Assembly (NCBI GenBank): GCA_020024235.1
Contig: JAHHUA010000022.1
Location: 1-16,361, forward strand
From: Oscillospiraceae bacterium
GTDB taxonomy: Bacteria; Bacillota; Clostridia; Oscillospirales; Ruminococcaceae
DNA length: 16,361 nt
Direction: 5' to 3'
Made by a program: the position numbers and the translations under genes. The notes beneath the pieces are model-generated. The model saw only the letters and a program-made list of their open reading frames with translations, was not told the DNA's origin and did no database searches. This document shows positions 1-6,860 of this stretch, in pieces; position 1 is the first letter of the stretch; every line of letters begins with the position of its first letter.

Positions 1-360
1 AATATGCTCCCTGCACTGGCTAATATCTTCGGTATTACCGTTGATGAACTTTTGCAGGAAGAAAATAAACAGGATGCCTACATAGTTCCCAAAGAGGAAC
101 GCAAGGACATCAACAAAATGATGTTTAAAATCCGTGTTTTAAGTCAGGAAGGTGATAATGTCAAGGTAAATCTTCCCATGGCACTTATAAAGCTTGCTAT
201 GGAAAATGGAACTGCCGATAATTTTATAAACATCAAAAATGATGCTATGAAAGAAATCGACTGGAACAGCATTCTCTCCATGATTGAAGAAGGAGTTATG
301 GGAAAACTTATTGAAATTAACAGTGCTGACGGTGACATAGTTGAAATTTATGTGGAATAG
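1..360 (+). CDS. XRE-family regulator with SHOCT-like C-terminal domain, 5' partial
   Basis: The frame is open from the first base, so the gene starts upstream of the window; the ATG at position 4 is internal. The visible 119 residues begin with LPALANIFGITVDELL, the last helix and exit of an XRE/Cro-type helix-turn-helix, so a DNA-binding domain lies upstream. From about residue 40 to the end there is a compact domain with the pattern KIRV...GD.VKVNLPMALIKLA...NSADGDIVEIYVE. I recognise this as the SHOCT-like domain found at the N-terminus of YvlB/LiaX-type envelope-stress proteins and at the C-terminus of some clostridial regulators. The role is inferred to be a small transcriptional regulator; the ligand or target is unknown. 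The gene ends 12 nt before a small relative of its C-terminal domain, so the two are probably co-transcribed. The family call is by memory, not by search. Confidence 0.75.
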   Translation, partial: NMLPALANIFGITVDELLQEENKQDAYIVPKEERKDINKMMFKIRVLSQEGDNVKVNLPMALIKLAMENGTADNFINIKNDAMKEIDWNSILSMIEEGVMGKLIEINSADGDIVEIYVE

Positions 361-372
361 AAGGTGCTTAAT

Positions 373-651
373 GTGAGAATTATAGTAAGAGATTCCGACG
401 GCACAAACCTTAATATACCAATTCCCAACATACTTTTAAGCAAGGTTTTAAGCGGTAAAATAAATAACAAATATATAAGTAACATCAATTTAATGGGTGA
501 TGGCACAAATTCAGACAGAAATCCTGAATTTATCAATGAGGCAGTGAAAATTCTCCTGGCTACAGCCAAAGAGCAGAAAAAACTCTACGGAGAATTTGTT
601 TTGGTGGAAGTAAACAGTGCTGACGGAGATTATGTTAAAATAACAATTTAA
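373..651 (+). CDS. Small SHOCT-like domain protein, paralogue of the preceding gene's C-terminal domain
   Basis: A 92-residue protein of unknown function. I prefer the GTG at 373 over the in-frame GTG at 364 because GAAGGTG (360-366) is a Shine-Dalgarno-like site six bases before 373, whereas 364 lies inside it. The protein starts VRIIVRDSDGTNLNIPIPN and ends VEVNSADGDYVKITI, mirroring the KIRV...VNLP...INSADGDIVEIYVE ends of the gene upstream. The middle (residues about 30-65, LMGDGTNSDRNPEFINEAVK) differs, and there is no helix-turn-helix. No signal peptide or membrane helix is visible. It looks like a duplicated and diverged stand-alone copy of the regulator's sensory domain, and it might dimerise with it; that is inference. 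The pair ends at a strong terminator. Confidence 0.7.
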   Translation: MRIIVRDSDGTNLNIPIPNILLSKVLSGKINNKYISNINLMGDGTNSDRNPEFINEAVKILLATAKEQKKLYGEFVLVEVNSADGDYVKITI

Positions 652-658
652 AATAGTT

Positions 659-697
659 AAACGGGATTAAATATCATAAATATTTAGTCCCGTTTTT
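659..697 (+). terminator. Intrinsic terminator after the regulator pair
   Basis: A 14-bp stem (661-674 with 680-693, one T-G wobble) closes a 5-nt loop (CATAA). The GC-rich base ACGGG/CCCGT is followed by TTTTT. It starts 8 nt after the stop codon of the small SHOCT-like gene and separates it from the beta-galactosidase gene. Confidence 0.9.
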
Positions 698-747
698 GTG
701 GTATATCTAAAATTTATTCTTAAAATCCCTCATAAACAGAAATTAAC

Positions 748-776
748 TTGCAAAAAATTCACTTATATGATACTAT
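748..776 (+). promoter_or_regulatory. Putative sigma-A promoter for the beta-galactosidase gene
   Basis: TTGCAA (748-753), a 17-nt spacer, then TACTAT (771-776). Transcription would start near 783, about 28 nt before the ATG. The -10 box is only a fair match. No obvious operator palindrome or cre-like site is clear around it. Confidence 0.5.
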
Positions 777-810
777 TTTCTAAAATAATATTATAAAAAG
801 GAGCTTTACT

Positions 811-3800
811 ATGGCAAATTACAAACTATGGGAAAACCCCGAAATTCAGCACATAACAAATATGAACAGTCGTAGTTGGTTTAATTCATACAATACCCCG
901 GAAAACTGGCAAAATGATGAAAAAGAAAATAAGGTTTCCTTAAACGGTCAATGGCAGTTCATGTATTTGGAAGCACCGGAATACTCACCTGAGGGATTTT
1001 TTAAATCCGATTTTACCTGTGATAAATTCGATGTTATTGATGTACCTTCCTGCTGGCAGTTAAAAGGTTACGGACAAATGAGATATATTGATGAGCTTTA
1101 CCCTTTCCAGGTAAATCCTCCCCTTGTTCCTGTCAACAACCCTACAGGAATTTACAAAAGAAAATTTAACTACAAGCTTACAGGCAACCGAGAAATTCTC
1201 CGCTTTTACGGAGTAGACAGTGCATATCACCTTTGGATTAACGGAAAAGAAGCGGGCTTTGCAAAAATAAGCCGAGCTCTTACCGAGTTTGACATCACTG
1301 ATTTACTCATTGACGGTGAAAATGACATCACTGTAAGAGTATATCAATGGTCTGACGGAAGCTATTTGGAAGATCAGGATATGTGGTGGCTTTCAGGAAT
1401 TTTCAGAGATGTGGAAATTCTCTCTCAAAGCAAAAATCATGTAAATGATGTATATATAAAAACAACACTTTCAGAAAATTACACTAATGCACAAATTAAT
1501 GCAGAAATTGATTTTGCAGGTGAATGTAAAGATGTAAAAGTTTCTCTTTATGACCAAAACAAAAATAAAGTCACAGATTTAACTTATAATGAAAAAACAG
1601 GTGAATATACTGTACAAGTTAAAAATCCACTGCTTTGGAGTGCCGAAACTCCAAACCTTTACTATATAGGTGTAAATATTTTCGGGGAAGAATTTGTGCC
1701 TGTGGAATTTGGTATAAGAGAAATTAAACTGGAAGGCAGCAACTTTTTTATAAATGGAAAAGCAGTTATGCTAAAAGGCATTAACCGCCATGATGTAAAC
1801 TGTAAAACCGCCAGAACTGTCAGCTTTGATGATATGCTTTGGGATATAAAAACAATGAAACAGTACAACATCAATGCTGTAAGAACCTCTCACTATCCAA
1901 ACCACCCATATCTCATTCACCTTTGTAATGTATACGGACTTTATGTTATCAGTGAAGCGGATTTGGAATGTCATGGATTTGAAGATGTGGGATATTGGAA
2001 CTGGCTTGCAAACAGCAATCTTTGGACAAATGCCTTTATAGAAAGAGCCATGACTATGGTTAAAACTTTCAAAAATAACCCCTCTGTAATTATGTGGTCT
2101 TTGGGGAATGAATCCGGCTTTGGAAGCAATTTCTACAAAATGGGTGAAGCCGTCAGAGCATATGACAACACTCGTCTTATTCACTATGAAGGGGATTTTG
2201 ATGCTGCTATATCCGATGTTTACAGCTCCATGTATCCAAACACCGAAAGAATAGAGCAAAGAGCCATGAGAAATGAAGAAAAACCCTTTATTCTTTGTGA
2301 ATACTGTCATGCAATGGGCAATGGTCCCGGTGCTCTTAAAGAACATATGGATTTAATGAAAAAATATAAGCGTTTCCAAGGCGGATTTATCTGGGAATGG
2401 ATTGACCATGGCATTGAAAGCTTTGATGAAAATGGCAATGTATTCTACAAATACGGCGGAGATTACGGAGAATGGCCCAACAACGGCAATTTCTGTATGG
2501 ACGGTATGGTATTTCCGTGGAGAGAGCCCTCACCTTCACTGCTGGAGTATAAAAAAGTCATTTCACCTGTTATAATTTCAAGTGGAAGCGATAAAAACAA
2601 AATTACTGTTAAAAATGAATATGATTTCATCTCTTTGGAACATCTCAATTTGACATGGGAACTTTTGGAAAACGGTCTTGTTATTCAAAACGGTAATTTA
2701 GGTGCTTTTGATATAAAATCCTTTGAAGAAAAGGAGATTTCTTTGCCTGTTTCTGCTTTTACAGCTAAACCTAATGCAGAATACAGAATACATATTAAAT
2801 TCACCACTAACTGTGATTTTAACTGGGCACCAAAGGGGCATTTAGTTGCATGGGAAGATTTACCTTATGAAACAGATAACATTCAAACCACTGCACATAC
2901 AGCAAAATCCCCCCTTAAAATTACTGAAAATCAGTTTCAAACTGTAATTTCCGGTGATAACTTCTCTGTAACTTTTGATAATCTTTTTGGAAAACTTACC
3001 AATATACAAAAAGACGGAAAGGAATACCTCACTGACGGAATTTCCATGGACTTTTGGAGAGCTGATATTGACAATGATATGTACATCAAAAACGACCGCA
3101 AGAAAAAATATTTCATGCAGCTTTTTGAATCCCGTCCTACTGAATTTAAAGTTACCAATGAGAATGATTTTGCAAAAGTTGAAATAACCACCCGTGAAGC
3201 TCCTGTCAGTCAAGCCTATGGCTTTGATGTAAAATGGGTTTACACAATTTACAGCGATGGTATAATCTCGCTTAACCTTTTGGGCAAAAAAGTGAATGCT
3301 CATCTAAACGCACCATATGAATTGCCGAGAATAGGCATTAAATTTTCCATGCCTGAGGAATTTGACAATGTAACATGGTATGGATTAGGCGACGGAGAAA
3401 ATTATGTTGACAGCAAAACCGCCGCAATGGTAGGTCGCTGGAACAAAACCGTTAATGAACTGCACACACCATACCCATTCCCACAGGAAAACGGAAACAG
3501 AGGCGGTATCAGATGGGTTTCATTTGATAACAAAAACGGCGGGCTTTTGGTAAAATCCACTGACAAACAATATGAATTTACCGCTCATGATTACACCGCA
3601 AAGGCACTTGATGATGCAAAACATCTAAATGAACTTAAACACTGCCATAAAACCATAGTAAACATAGATGTAATGAACACAGGTTTAGGTTCAAACTCCT
3701 GCGGACAAGGTCCTTTGGACTGTTACAAATGTAAATTTGATGATTTTTCTATGAATATTGAATTTTCGGTTTTCGGAAACTTTGATGAAAGAGAAAAAGA

Positions 3801-3819
3801 AACTTTGAAAAAATATTAA
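811..3819 (+). CDS. lacZ: Beta-galactosidase, glycoside hydrolase family 2 (EbgA-like)
   Basis: Hydrolyses terminal beta-D-galactosides such as lactose; cytoplasmic, since no signal peptide is present. The length of 1002 residues is normal for five-domain LacZ/EbgA enzymes. Order: N-terminal jelly-roll (about 40-210), Ig-like domain (about 215-305), TIM barrel (about 307-590), linker domain, and C-terminal beta-galactosidase small-chain domain (about 715-990). The barrel carries IMWSLGNESGFG with the acid/base Glu434, and FILCEYCHAMGNGPG with the nucleophile Glu497. The 63-residue spacing between the two, the GNGPG ending and the later DHGIESFDENGN and KYGGDYGEWPNNGNFC stretches resemble E. 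coli EbgA more than LacZ. No EbgC-type subunit, permease or LacI-type regulator is adjacent, so it appears to be a single-gene unit. The Shine-Dalgarno AAAAGGAG lies just before the start. The enzyme class is secure; the natural substrate is not. Confidence 0.95.
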   Translation: MANYKLWENPEIQHITNMNSRSWFNSYNTPENWQNDEKENKVSLNGQWQFMYLEAPEYSPEGFFKSDFTCDKFDVIDVPSCWQLKGYGQMRYIDELYPFQVNPPLVPVNNPTGIYKRKFNYKLTGNREILRFYGVDSAYHLWINGKEAGFAKISRALTEFDITDLLIDGENDITVRVYQWSDGSYLEDQDMWWLSGIFRDVEILSQSKNHVNDVYIKTTLSENYTNAQINAEIDFAGECKDVKVSLYDQNKNKVTDLTYNEKTGEYTVQVKNPLLWSAETPNLYYIGVNIFGEEFVPVEFGIREIKLEGSNFFINGKAVMLKGINRHDVNCKTARTVSFDDMLWDIKTMKQYNINAVRTSHYPNHPYLIHLCNVYGLYVISEADLECHGFEDVGYWNWLANSNLWTNAFIERAMTMVKTFKNNPSVIMWSLGNESGFGSNFYKMGEAVRAYDNTRLIHYEGDFDAAISDVYSSMYPNTERIEQRAMRNEEKPFILCEYCHAMGNGPGALKEHMDLMKKYKRFQGGFIWEWIDHGIESFDENGNVFYKYGGDYGEWPNNGNFCMDGMVFPWREPSPSLLEYKKVISPVIISSGSDKNKITVKNEYDFISLEHLNLTWELLENGLVIQNGNLGAFDIKSFEEKEISLPVSAFTAKPNAEYRIHIKFTTNCDFNWAPKGHLVAWEDLPYETDNIQTTAHTAKSPLKITENQFQTVISGDNFSVTFDNLFGKLTNIQKDGKEYLTDGISMDFWRADIDNDMYIKNDRKKKYFMQLFESRPTEFKVTNENDFAKVEITTREAPVSQAYGFDVKWVYTIYSDGIISLNLLGKKVNAHLNAPYELPRIGIKFSMPEEFDNVTWYGLGDGENYVDSKTAAMVGRWNKTVNELHTPYPFPQENGNRGGIRWVSFDNKNGGLLVKSTDKQYEFTAHDYTAKALDDAKHLNELKHCHKTIVNIDVMNTGLGSNSCGQGPLDCYKCKFDDFSMNIEFSVFGNFDEREKETLKKY

Positions 3820-3848
3820 ACTAAAACCCAACATAAATATATAAAAAA

Positions 3849-3900
3849 AACACCTGTATAGGAATTTATTTTATACTTCTTATACAGGTGGTTTTGTTTT
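3849..3900. terminator. Bidirectional terminator between convergent genes
   Basis: CACCTGTATA (3851-3860) pairs perfectly with TATACAGGTG (3881-3890), and the stem can extend inward through GGAA/TTCT (3861-3864 with 3877-3880). An A-run (3843-3850) lies on the left and a T-rich run (3892-3901) on the right, so it can stop the beta-galactosidase transcript from the plus side and the SDR transcript from the minus side. Confidence 0.85.
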
Positions 3901-3905
3901 TTAAC

Positions 3906-4643
3906 TTATATTTCTATTCCGCCGTTTACCCCAAGCACCTGTCCTGTTATAAATGAGGATTGGTCAGATGCCAAAAAATAAATGCTTTCTGCTATTTCCC
4001 GTGGTTTTCCCATACGGCACAGCGGTGTTTCATCATTTAATATGTCTATGGCTTCCTGTGTTAAATGTGAATTCATAGGTGTTTCTATAGCTCCCGGAGC
4101 TACACAGTTTACCCTGATATTACTGGGCCCAAGTTCCTTTGCCAGTGCCTTTGTTAAACCTATAATCCCTGCTTTTGCGGCAGAATAATGGACTTCACAG
4201 GAGCCTCCGTTTGTACCGTAAATTGACGAAATATTAACTATAGACCCTTCATGGTAACAAAGCATTTGTCTTGCCGCTTCCTGACAGCAGTAAATTACAC
4301 CTTTTAAATTTACATCAATCATGTTGTCTATATCTTTGTCAGTTAAATCCGTAAAAAGCATTTGCTGACTTATCCCCGCATTACACACCACTGAATTAAT
4401 TTGTCCGAATTTTTTTTCCGTTTCTTTAAACAAAAATTTTACTTCCTCATGGTTTGATATATCCGCTTTTAAAACTAAAGTTTCGGTACCCATTTCTGAC
4501 AATATCTGAGCAAGCTTAGCTGCATTATCCTTTGAGCTATTATAATTTATAACTACATTCCAGCCTTTTTCTCCAAAAAGCAAAGCGGTTTCATATCCTA
4601 TTCCCTTAGATGCTCCTGTTATAATAACTGTTTTCTTTCCCAT
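3906..4643 (-). CDS. ymfI: Short-chain dehydrogenase/reductase, likely EF-P 5-aminopentanone reductase (YmfI/FabG-like)
   Basis: A 245-residue classical SDR. The nucleotide-binding motif TGASKGIG is at 9-16, NAG at 88-90, and the catalytic residues are Asn112, Ser140, Tyr153 and Lys157 (YSAAK). The C-terminal end GQVLGVNGGIEI is FabG-like. I start it at 4643, where AAAGGGGAA precedes the ATG by about six bases; the frame remains open ten codons further upstream, with no better site. GISQQMLFTDLTDKD and SCEVHYSAAKAGIIGLTKAL match my memory of the YmfI group, which reduces the 5-aminopentanone group on lysine of elongation factor P. FabG (3-oxoacyl-ACP reductase) is the main alternative; no fatty-acid synthesis genes are adjacent, which weakens it. 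The gene stands alone, convergent with the beta-galactosidase. Confidence 0.7.
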   Translation of the reverse strand: MGKKTVIITGASKGIGYETALLFGEKGWNVVINYNSSKDNAAKLAQILSEMGTETLVLKADISNHEEVKFLFKETEKKFGQINSVVCNAGISQQMLFTDLTDKDIDNMIDVNLKGVIYCCQEAARQMLCYHEGSIVNISSIYGTNGGSCEVHYSAAKAGIIGLTKALAKELGPSNIRVNCVAPGAIETPMNSHLTQEAIDILNDETPLCRMGKPREIAESIYFLASDQSSFITGQVLGVNGGIEI

Positions 4644-4794
4644 AAAATTCCCCTTTATTGCTAAATTCATCATAAAATTACATTATTTTTGTTTTTATTT
4701 ATTAACAAGTTAATTAAATGTATTAAATATACCAAATATTTCATCTATAAATGAAGCTATTTCAACAAATATTAATTATATTTTTTGTTTGATA

Positions 4795-4823
4795 TTGACA
4801 ACCTAAAGTTTAACTGATACAAT
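4795..4823 (+). promoter_or_regulatory. Strong sigma-A promoter
   Basis: TTGACA (4795-4800), a spacer of exactly 17 nt, then TACAAT (4818-4823): one mismatch to consensus. The start site would be near 4830. No open reading frame begins soon after; the first product is either a short RNA ending at the terminator at 4915-4940 or a long leader for the CPCC gene. Confidence 0.75.
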
Positions 4824-4829
4824 AGTAAA

Positions 4830-4941
4830 TATACTAATAGTGATGAAAACACTTTAAATTAGATTAATTTGATTATTTCTTACCCTTCTACAATAAATTA
4901 TACAAACAAAGAGAACTCGCTGTCAATAGCGAGTCTTTTTG
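4830..4941 (+). ncRNA. Candidate small RNA or attenuated leader of about 110 nt
   Basis: The segment between the strong promoter and an intrinsic terminator has no start codon with a ribosome binding site. It contains small possible hairpins: AGTG/CACT around an ATGAAAA loop, and AAATTA-GAT-TAATTT. It could be an independent small RNA, or a leader that attenuates the downstream CPCC gene, for which I see no other promoter. It matches no riboswitch family that I recognise. Both ends are inferred. Confidence 0.35.
4908..4940 (+). terminator. Intrinsic terminator upstream of the CPCC gene
   Basis: ACTCGCT (4915-4921) pairs with AGCGAGT (4928-4934) around GTCAAT. The stem can continue through AAAGAG against CTTTTT with A4914 bulged, and a T-run follows. 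It sits about 85 nt before the CPCC start codon, so transcripts from the 4795 promoter must pass it to express that gene. Confidence 0.8.
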
Positions 4942-5024
4942 TATACAGGTAAAAATCCAAATACAACAAATTTTAAACATATTATACCATACATATAACT
5001 TTATAATCCAAAGGAGGTTTTTAT

Positions 5025-5432
5025 ATGAATTATCCATGTCCTTGCTGTGGATATAAAACTTTACCTGTTCCTGCAAAAGAAGCTATAGCTTACATCTGCC
5101 CTGTTTGCTTTTGGGAAAACGATATTTTTATACAAAGTACAGAGGAACCCAGCGATCAAAACCACCAAATGACCTTATCTAAAGCCAGAGAAAATTTTAA
5201 AAAATACAAAGCTGTTGACAAAAGATTTCTATATCACGGTACGGATATTTATGCCAGAGAACCAAAAGAAGAAGAAAAACCCGCTGAAACACCACCTGAT
5301 CCTCCTTTTTGCGAAGTTTCGGTTTGTGAGGAAAATCCTCCATTATACTGCAAACCAAAACCTGAAAAACCACATAATAAAATTTTTTTGCCGGAAGCTA
5401 AAAATTCCTATATTATAATTATAATAAAATAA
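5025..5432 (+). CDS. Cysteine-rich CPCC-domain protein with Pro/Cys-rich C-terminal extension
   Basis: A 135-residue protein of unknown function. The first 60 residues match the CPCC domain family: YPCPCCGY with Cys5, Cys7 and Cys8, then YICPVCFWEND with Cys25 and Cys28, and later LSKARENFKKYKAVD. The Cys pairs look like a small zinc-binding ribbon. Most such proteins I know stop soon after this point; here about 70 further residues follow, rich in Pro, Glu and Lys (EEEKPAETPPDPPF, KPKPEKPH), with three more Cys (94, 99, 108), ending in an isoleucine run YIIIIIK. The tail has no recognisable fold, and its end falls in very AT-rich sequence, so it may be a recent extension. The start is supported by AAAGGAGG seven bases upstream. 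Its nearest upstream promoter lies beyond a terminator, so expression may be conditional. Confidence 0.75.
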   Translation: MNYPCPCCGYKTLPVPAKEAIAYICPVCFWENDIFIQSTEEPSDQNHQMTLSKARENFKKYKAVDKRFLYHGTDIYAREPKEEEKPAETPPDPPFCEVSVCEENPPLYCKPKPEKPHNKIFLPEAKNSYIIIIIK

Positions 5433-5448
5433 TATGATTTTTTTGGTA

Positions 5449-5477
5449 TTGACTTATTTACTTTTATATGATAAAAT
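5449..5477 (+). promoter_or_regulatory. Promoter of the pheST T-box operon
   Basis: TTGACT (5449-5454), a 17-nt spacer, then TAAAAT (5472-5477). The predicted start near 5484 places the whole T-box leader in the transcript, which supports the call. Confidence 0.8.
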
Positions 5478-5483
5478 AATTCG

Positions 5484-5736
5484 CATATCAATATAAGCTA
5501 TGACGAAGTAAAGTAGTCTGTGTAAATTTGCAAAGAGAAACCGCGGTTTGGTGAAAGCGGCAAAAATTTATCAGATGAAGTTCCCTTCCGAGCCTTTTCG
5601 CCCAACCAAAAAGTAAGCGAAAACGTAAAATCGGCGTTAACGGTTGCAAAGAGCCTGTGAGTTTATTTCTTGCGGGAATCTGGGTGGTACCACGGAAGTT
5701 TTAACCTTCGTCCCTTTTGCGGACGGAGGTTTTTTG
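5484..5736 (+). promoter_or_regulatory. T-box leader (tRNA-Phe sensing) of pheST
   Basis: This cis-acting RNA senses the ratio of uncharged to charged tRNA-Phe and controls pheST by antitermination. Visible parts in order: the Stem I base and S-turn region (GACGAAGTAAAGTAG, 5502-5516), the AGAGA motif (5534-5538), the distal hairpin ACCGC...GCGG with a GGTTTGGTG loop, and the specifier-loop side GATGAAG followed by TTC (5581-5583), a Phe codon. Then come the probable Stem III hairpin TTTTCGC/GCGAAAA (5595-5601 with 5617-5623), the T-box TGGGTGGTACCACGG (5681-5695), and a terminator. The bulge TGGT would pair with an ACCA tRNA end, which fits a discriminator A. Uncharged tRNA-Phe should favour the antiterminator. 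Confidence 0.93.
5703..5735 (+). terminator. T-box regulated terminator
   Basis: AACCTTCGTCC (5703-5713) pairs with GGACGGAGGTT (5721-5731) with one T-G wobble and a CTTTTGC loop, followed by TTTTTT. Its 5' arm holds the bases needed to pair with the T-box sequence, so the two structures exclude each other. Confidence 0.9.
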
Positions 5737-5775
5737 TTTATATTTATATTTTAAATTTTATGAGGTGATTTTAAA

Positions 5776-6795
5776 ATGAGAGAAGCACTGGAAAAAATTA
5801 AACAAATTGCCAAAAAGGAATTGATGGATGCCCAAGACATCAAATCACTAGACAATTTGAGAGTTAAATATCTGGGTAAAAAAGGCGAACTTACCAATAT
5901 TTTAAAGCAAATGGGCAAGCTTTCCTCCGAAGAAAGACCTGTTATGGGTCAAATTGCAAATCAGGTTAAAACAGAAATTGAAAATGCATTGGACGCAAGT
6001 CTTGTTACACTTAAGGAAAAAGCAATGAATGCTAAACTTCTTTCCGAAAAAATTGATGTTACCATGCCAGGAAAACCATCTCCAATGGGAAACAAACATC
6101 CACTTAATGTAGTTTTGGACGAAATCGAAGAAATATTTTTGGGTATGGGATTTTCTATTGTAGACGGTCCTGAAGTTGAATATGATTACTACAACTTTGA
6201 AGCTCTTAACCTCCCGCCGGATCACCCTGCAAGAGATACACAGGATACATTTTATATTACAGATAAAATTATGCTCCGTTCTCAGACATCTCCCGTACAG
6301 GTAAGAGAAATGGAAAAAACCACACCGCCTATCAGAATTATTGCTCCCGGAACTGTTTATCGTTCCGATGAAGTTGATGCAACTCACTCACCCTTCTTCC
6401 ATCAAATCGAAGGACTTGTAGTTGATAAAAATATCACTATGGCAAATCTACGCTGGACACTTGATACCTTTGTAAAAAAGATGTATGGTAATGATGCTCA
6501 AATCCGTTTCCGTCCTCACCACTTTCCATTTACAGAGCCTTCCGCCGAAGTTGATGTTATGTGCTTTAACTGCCATGGAAAGGGCTGTCGTCTTTGCAAA
6601 GGTGAAGGCTGGATTGAAATACTCGGAGCAGGTATGGTAAATCCCAAAGTTCTTATAAACGCAGGAATTGACCCTGAGGTTTACAGCGGTTTTGCATTTG
6701 GTATGGGTCTTGAAAGAATTGTTATGAGAAAATATGCCGTAGATGATATTCGTTTGTTCTATGACAATGATGTAAGATTTTTAAAGCAATTCTAA
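5776..6795 (+). CDS. pheS: Phenylalanine--tRNA ligase alpha subunit
   Basis: Catalytic subunit of the heterotetrameric (alpha2-beta2) class II enzyme that charges tRNA-Phe in the cytoplasm. The length of 339 residues is standard. Residues 1-85 form the N-terminal coiled-coil arm that contacts tRNA; the class II catalytic domain follows. Motif 2 appears as YRSDEVDATHSPFFHQIEG with Arg196, and motif 3 as GFAFGMGLERI near 305-315; Ala307 is equivalent to the amino-acid-pocket Ala294 of E. coli. Residues 263-274 form a CxxC-x4-CxxC pattern (CFNCHGKGCRLC), a metal-binding-type insertion common in bacterial PheS. The chain ends normally with RFLKQF. GAGGTGAT precedes the ATG by six bases. It is the first gene after the T-box leader and is followed 65 nt later by pheT. 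Confidence 0.98.
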   Translation: MREALEKIKQIAKKELMDAQDIKSLDNLRVKYLGKKGELTNILKQMGKLSSEERPVMGQIANQVKTEIENALDASLVTLKEKAMNAKLLSEKIDVTMPGKPSPMGNKHPLNVVLDEIEEIFLGMGFSIVDGPEVEYDYYNFEALNLPPDHPARDTQDTFYITDKIMLRSQTSPVQVREMEKTTPPIRIIAPGTVYRSDEVDATHSPFFHQIEGLVVDKNITMANLRWTLDTFVKKMYGNDAQIRFRPHHFPFTEPSAEVDVMCFNCHGKGCRLCKGEGWIEILGAGMVNPKVLINAGIDPEVYSGFAFGMGLERIVMRKYAVDDIRLFYDNDVRFLKQF

Positions 6796-6860
6796 ACAAA
6801 TTTATGTTTTAATATAATAATTTTCCCCAATAAATGCGGGAAGAAAGGCGGTAAAATAAT

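Larger units (their letters stand above)
4674..5024. other. 351-nt intergenic region with promoter, terminator and leader
   Basis: Very AT-rich, with no credible coding frame on either strand. It holds a near-consensus promoter (4795-4823), a terminator (4915-4940) and the ribosome binding site of the CPCC protein (5011-5018). In 4680-4790, upstream of the minus-strand SDR gene, I see no promoter good enough to call. Confidence 0.7.

Noticed and set aside
1771..2346. Minus-strand open frame of 191 codons inside the beta-galactosidase gene
   Set aside because: It is antisense to a well-conserved catalytic barrel, and its composition is what the complementary strand of that gene would give.
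5215..5418. Second open frame of 67 codons overlapping the CPCC gene
   Set aside because: It has no ribosome binding site and is a shifted reading of the Lys/Pro-rich tail; the CPCC frame has conserved cysteines and a strong start.
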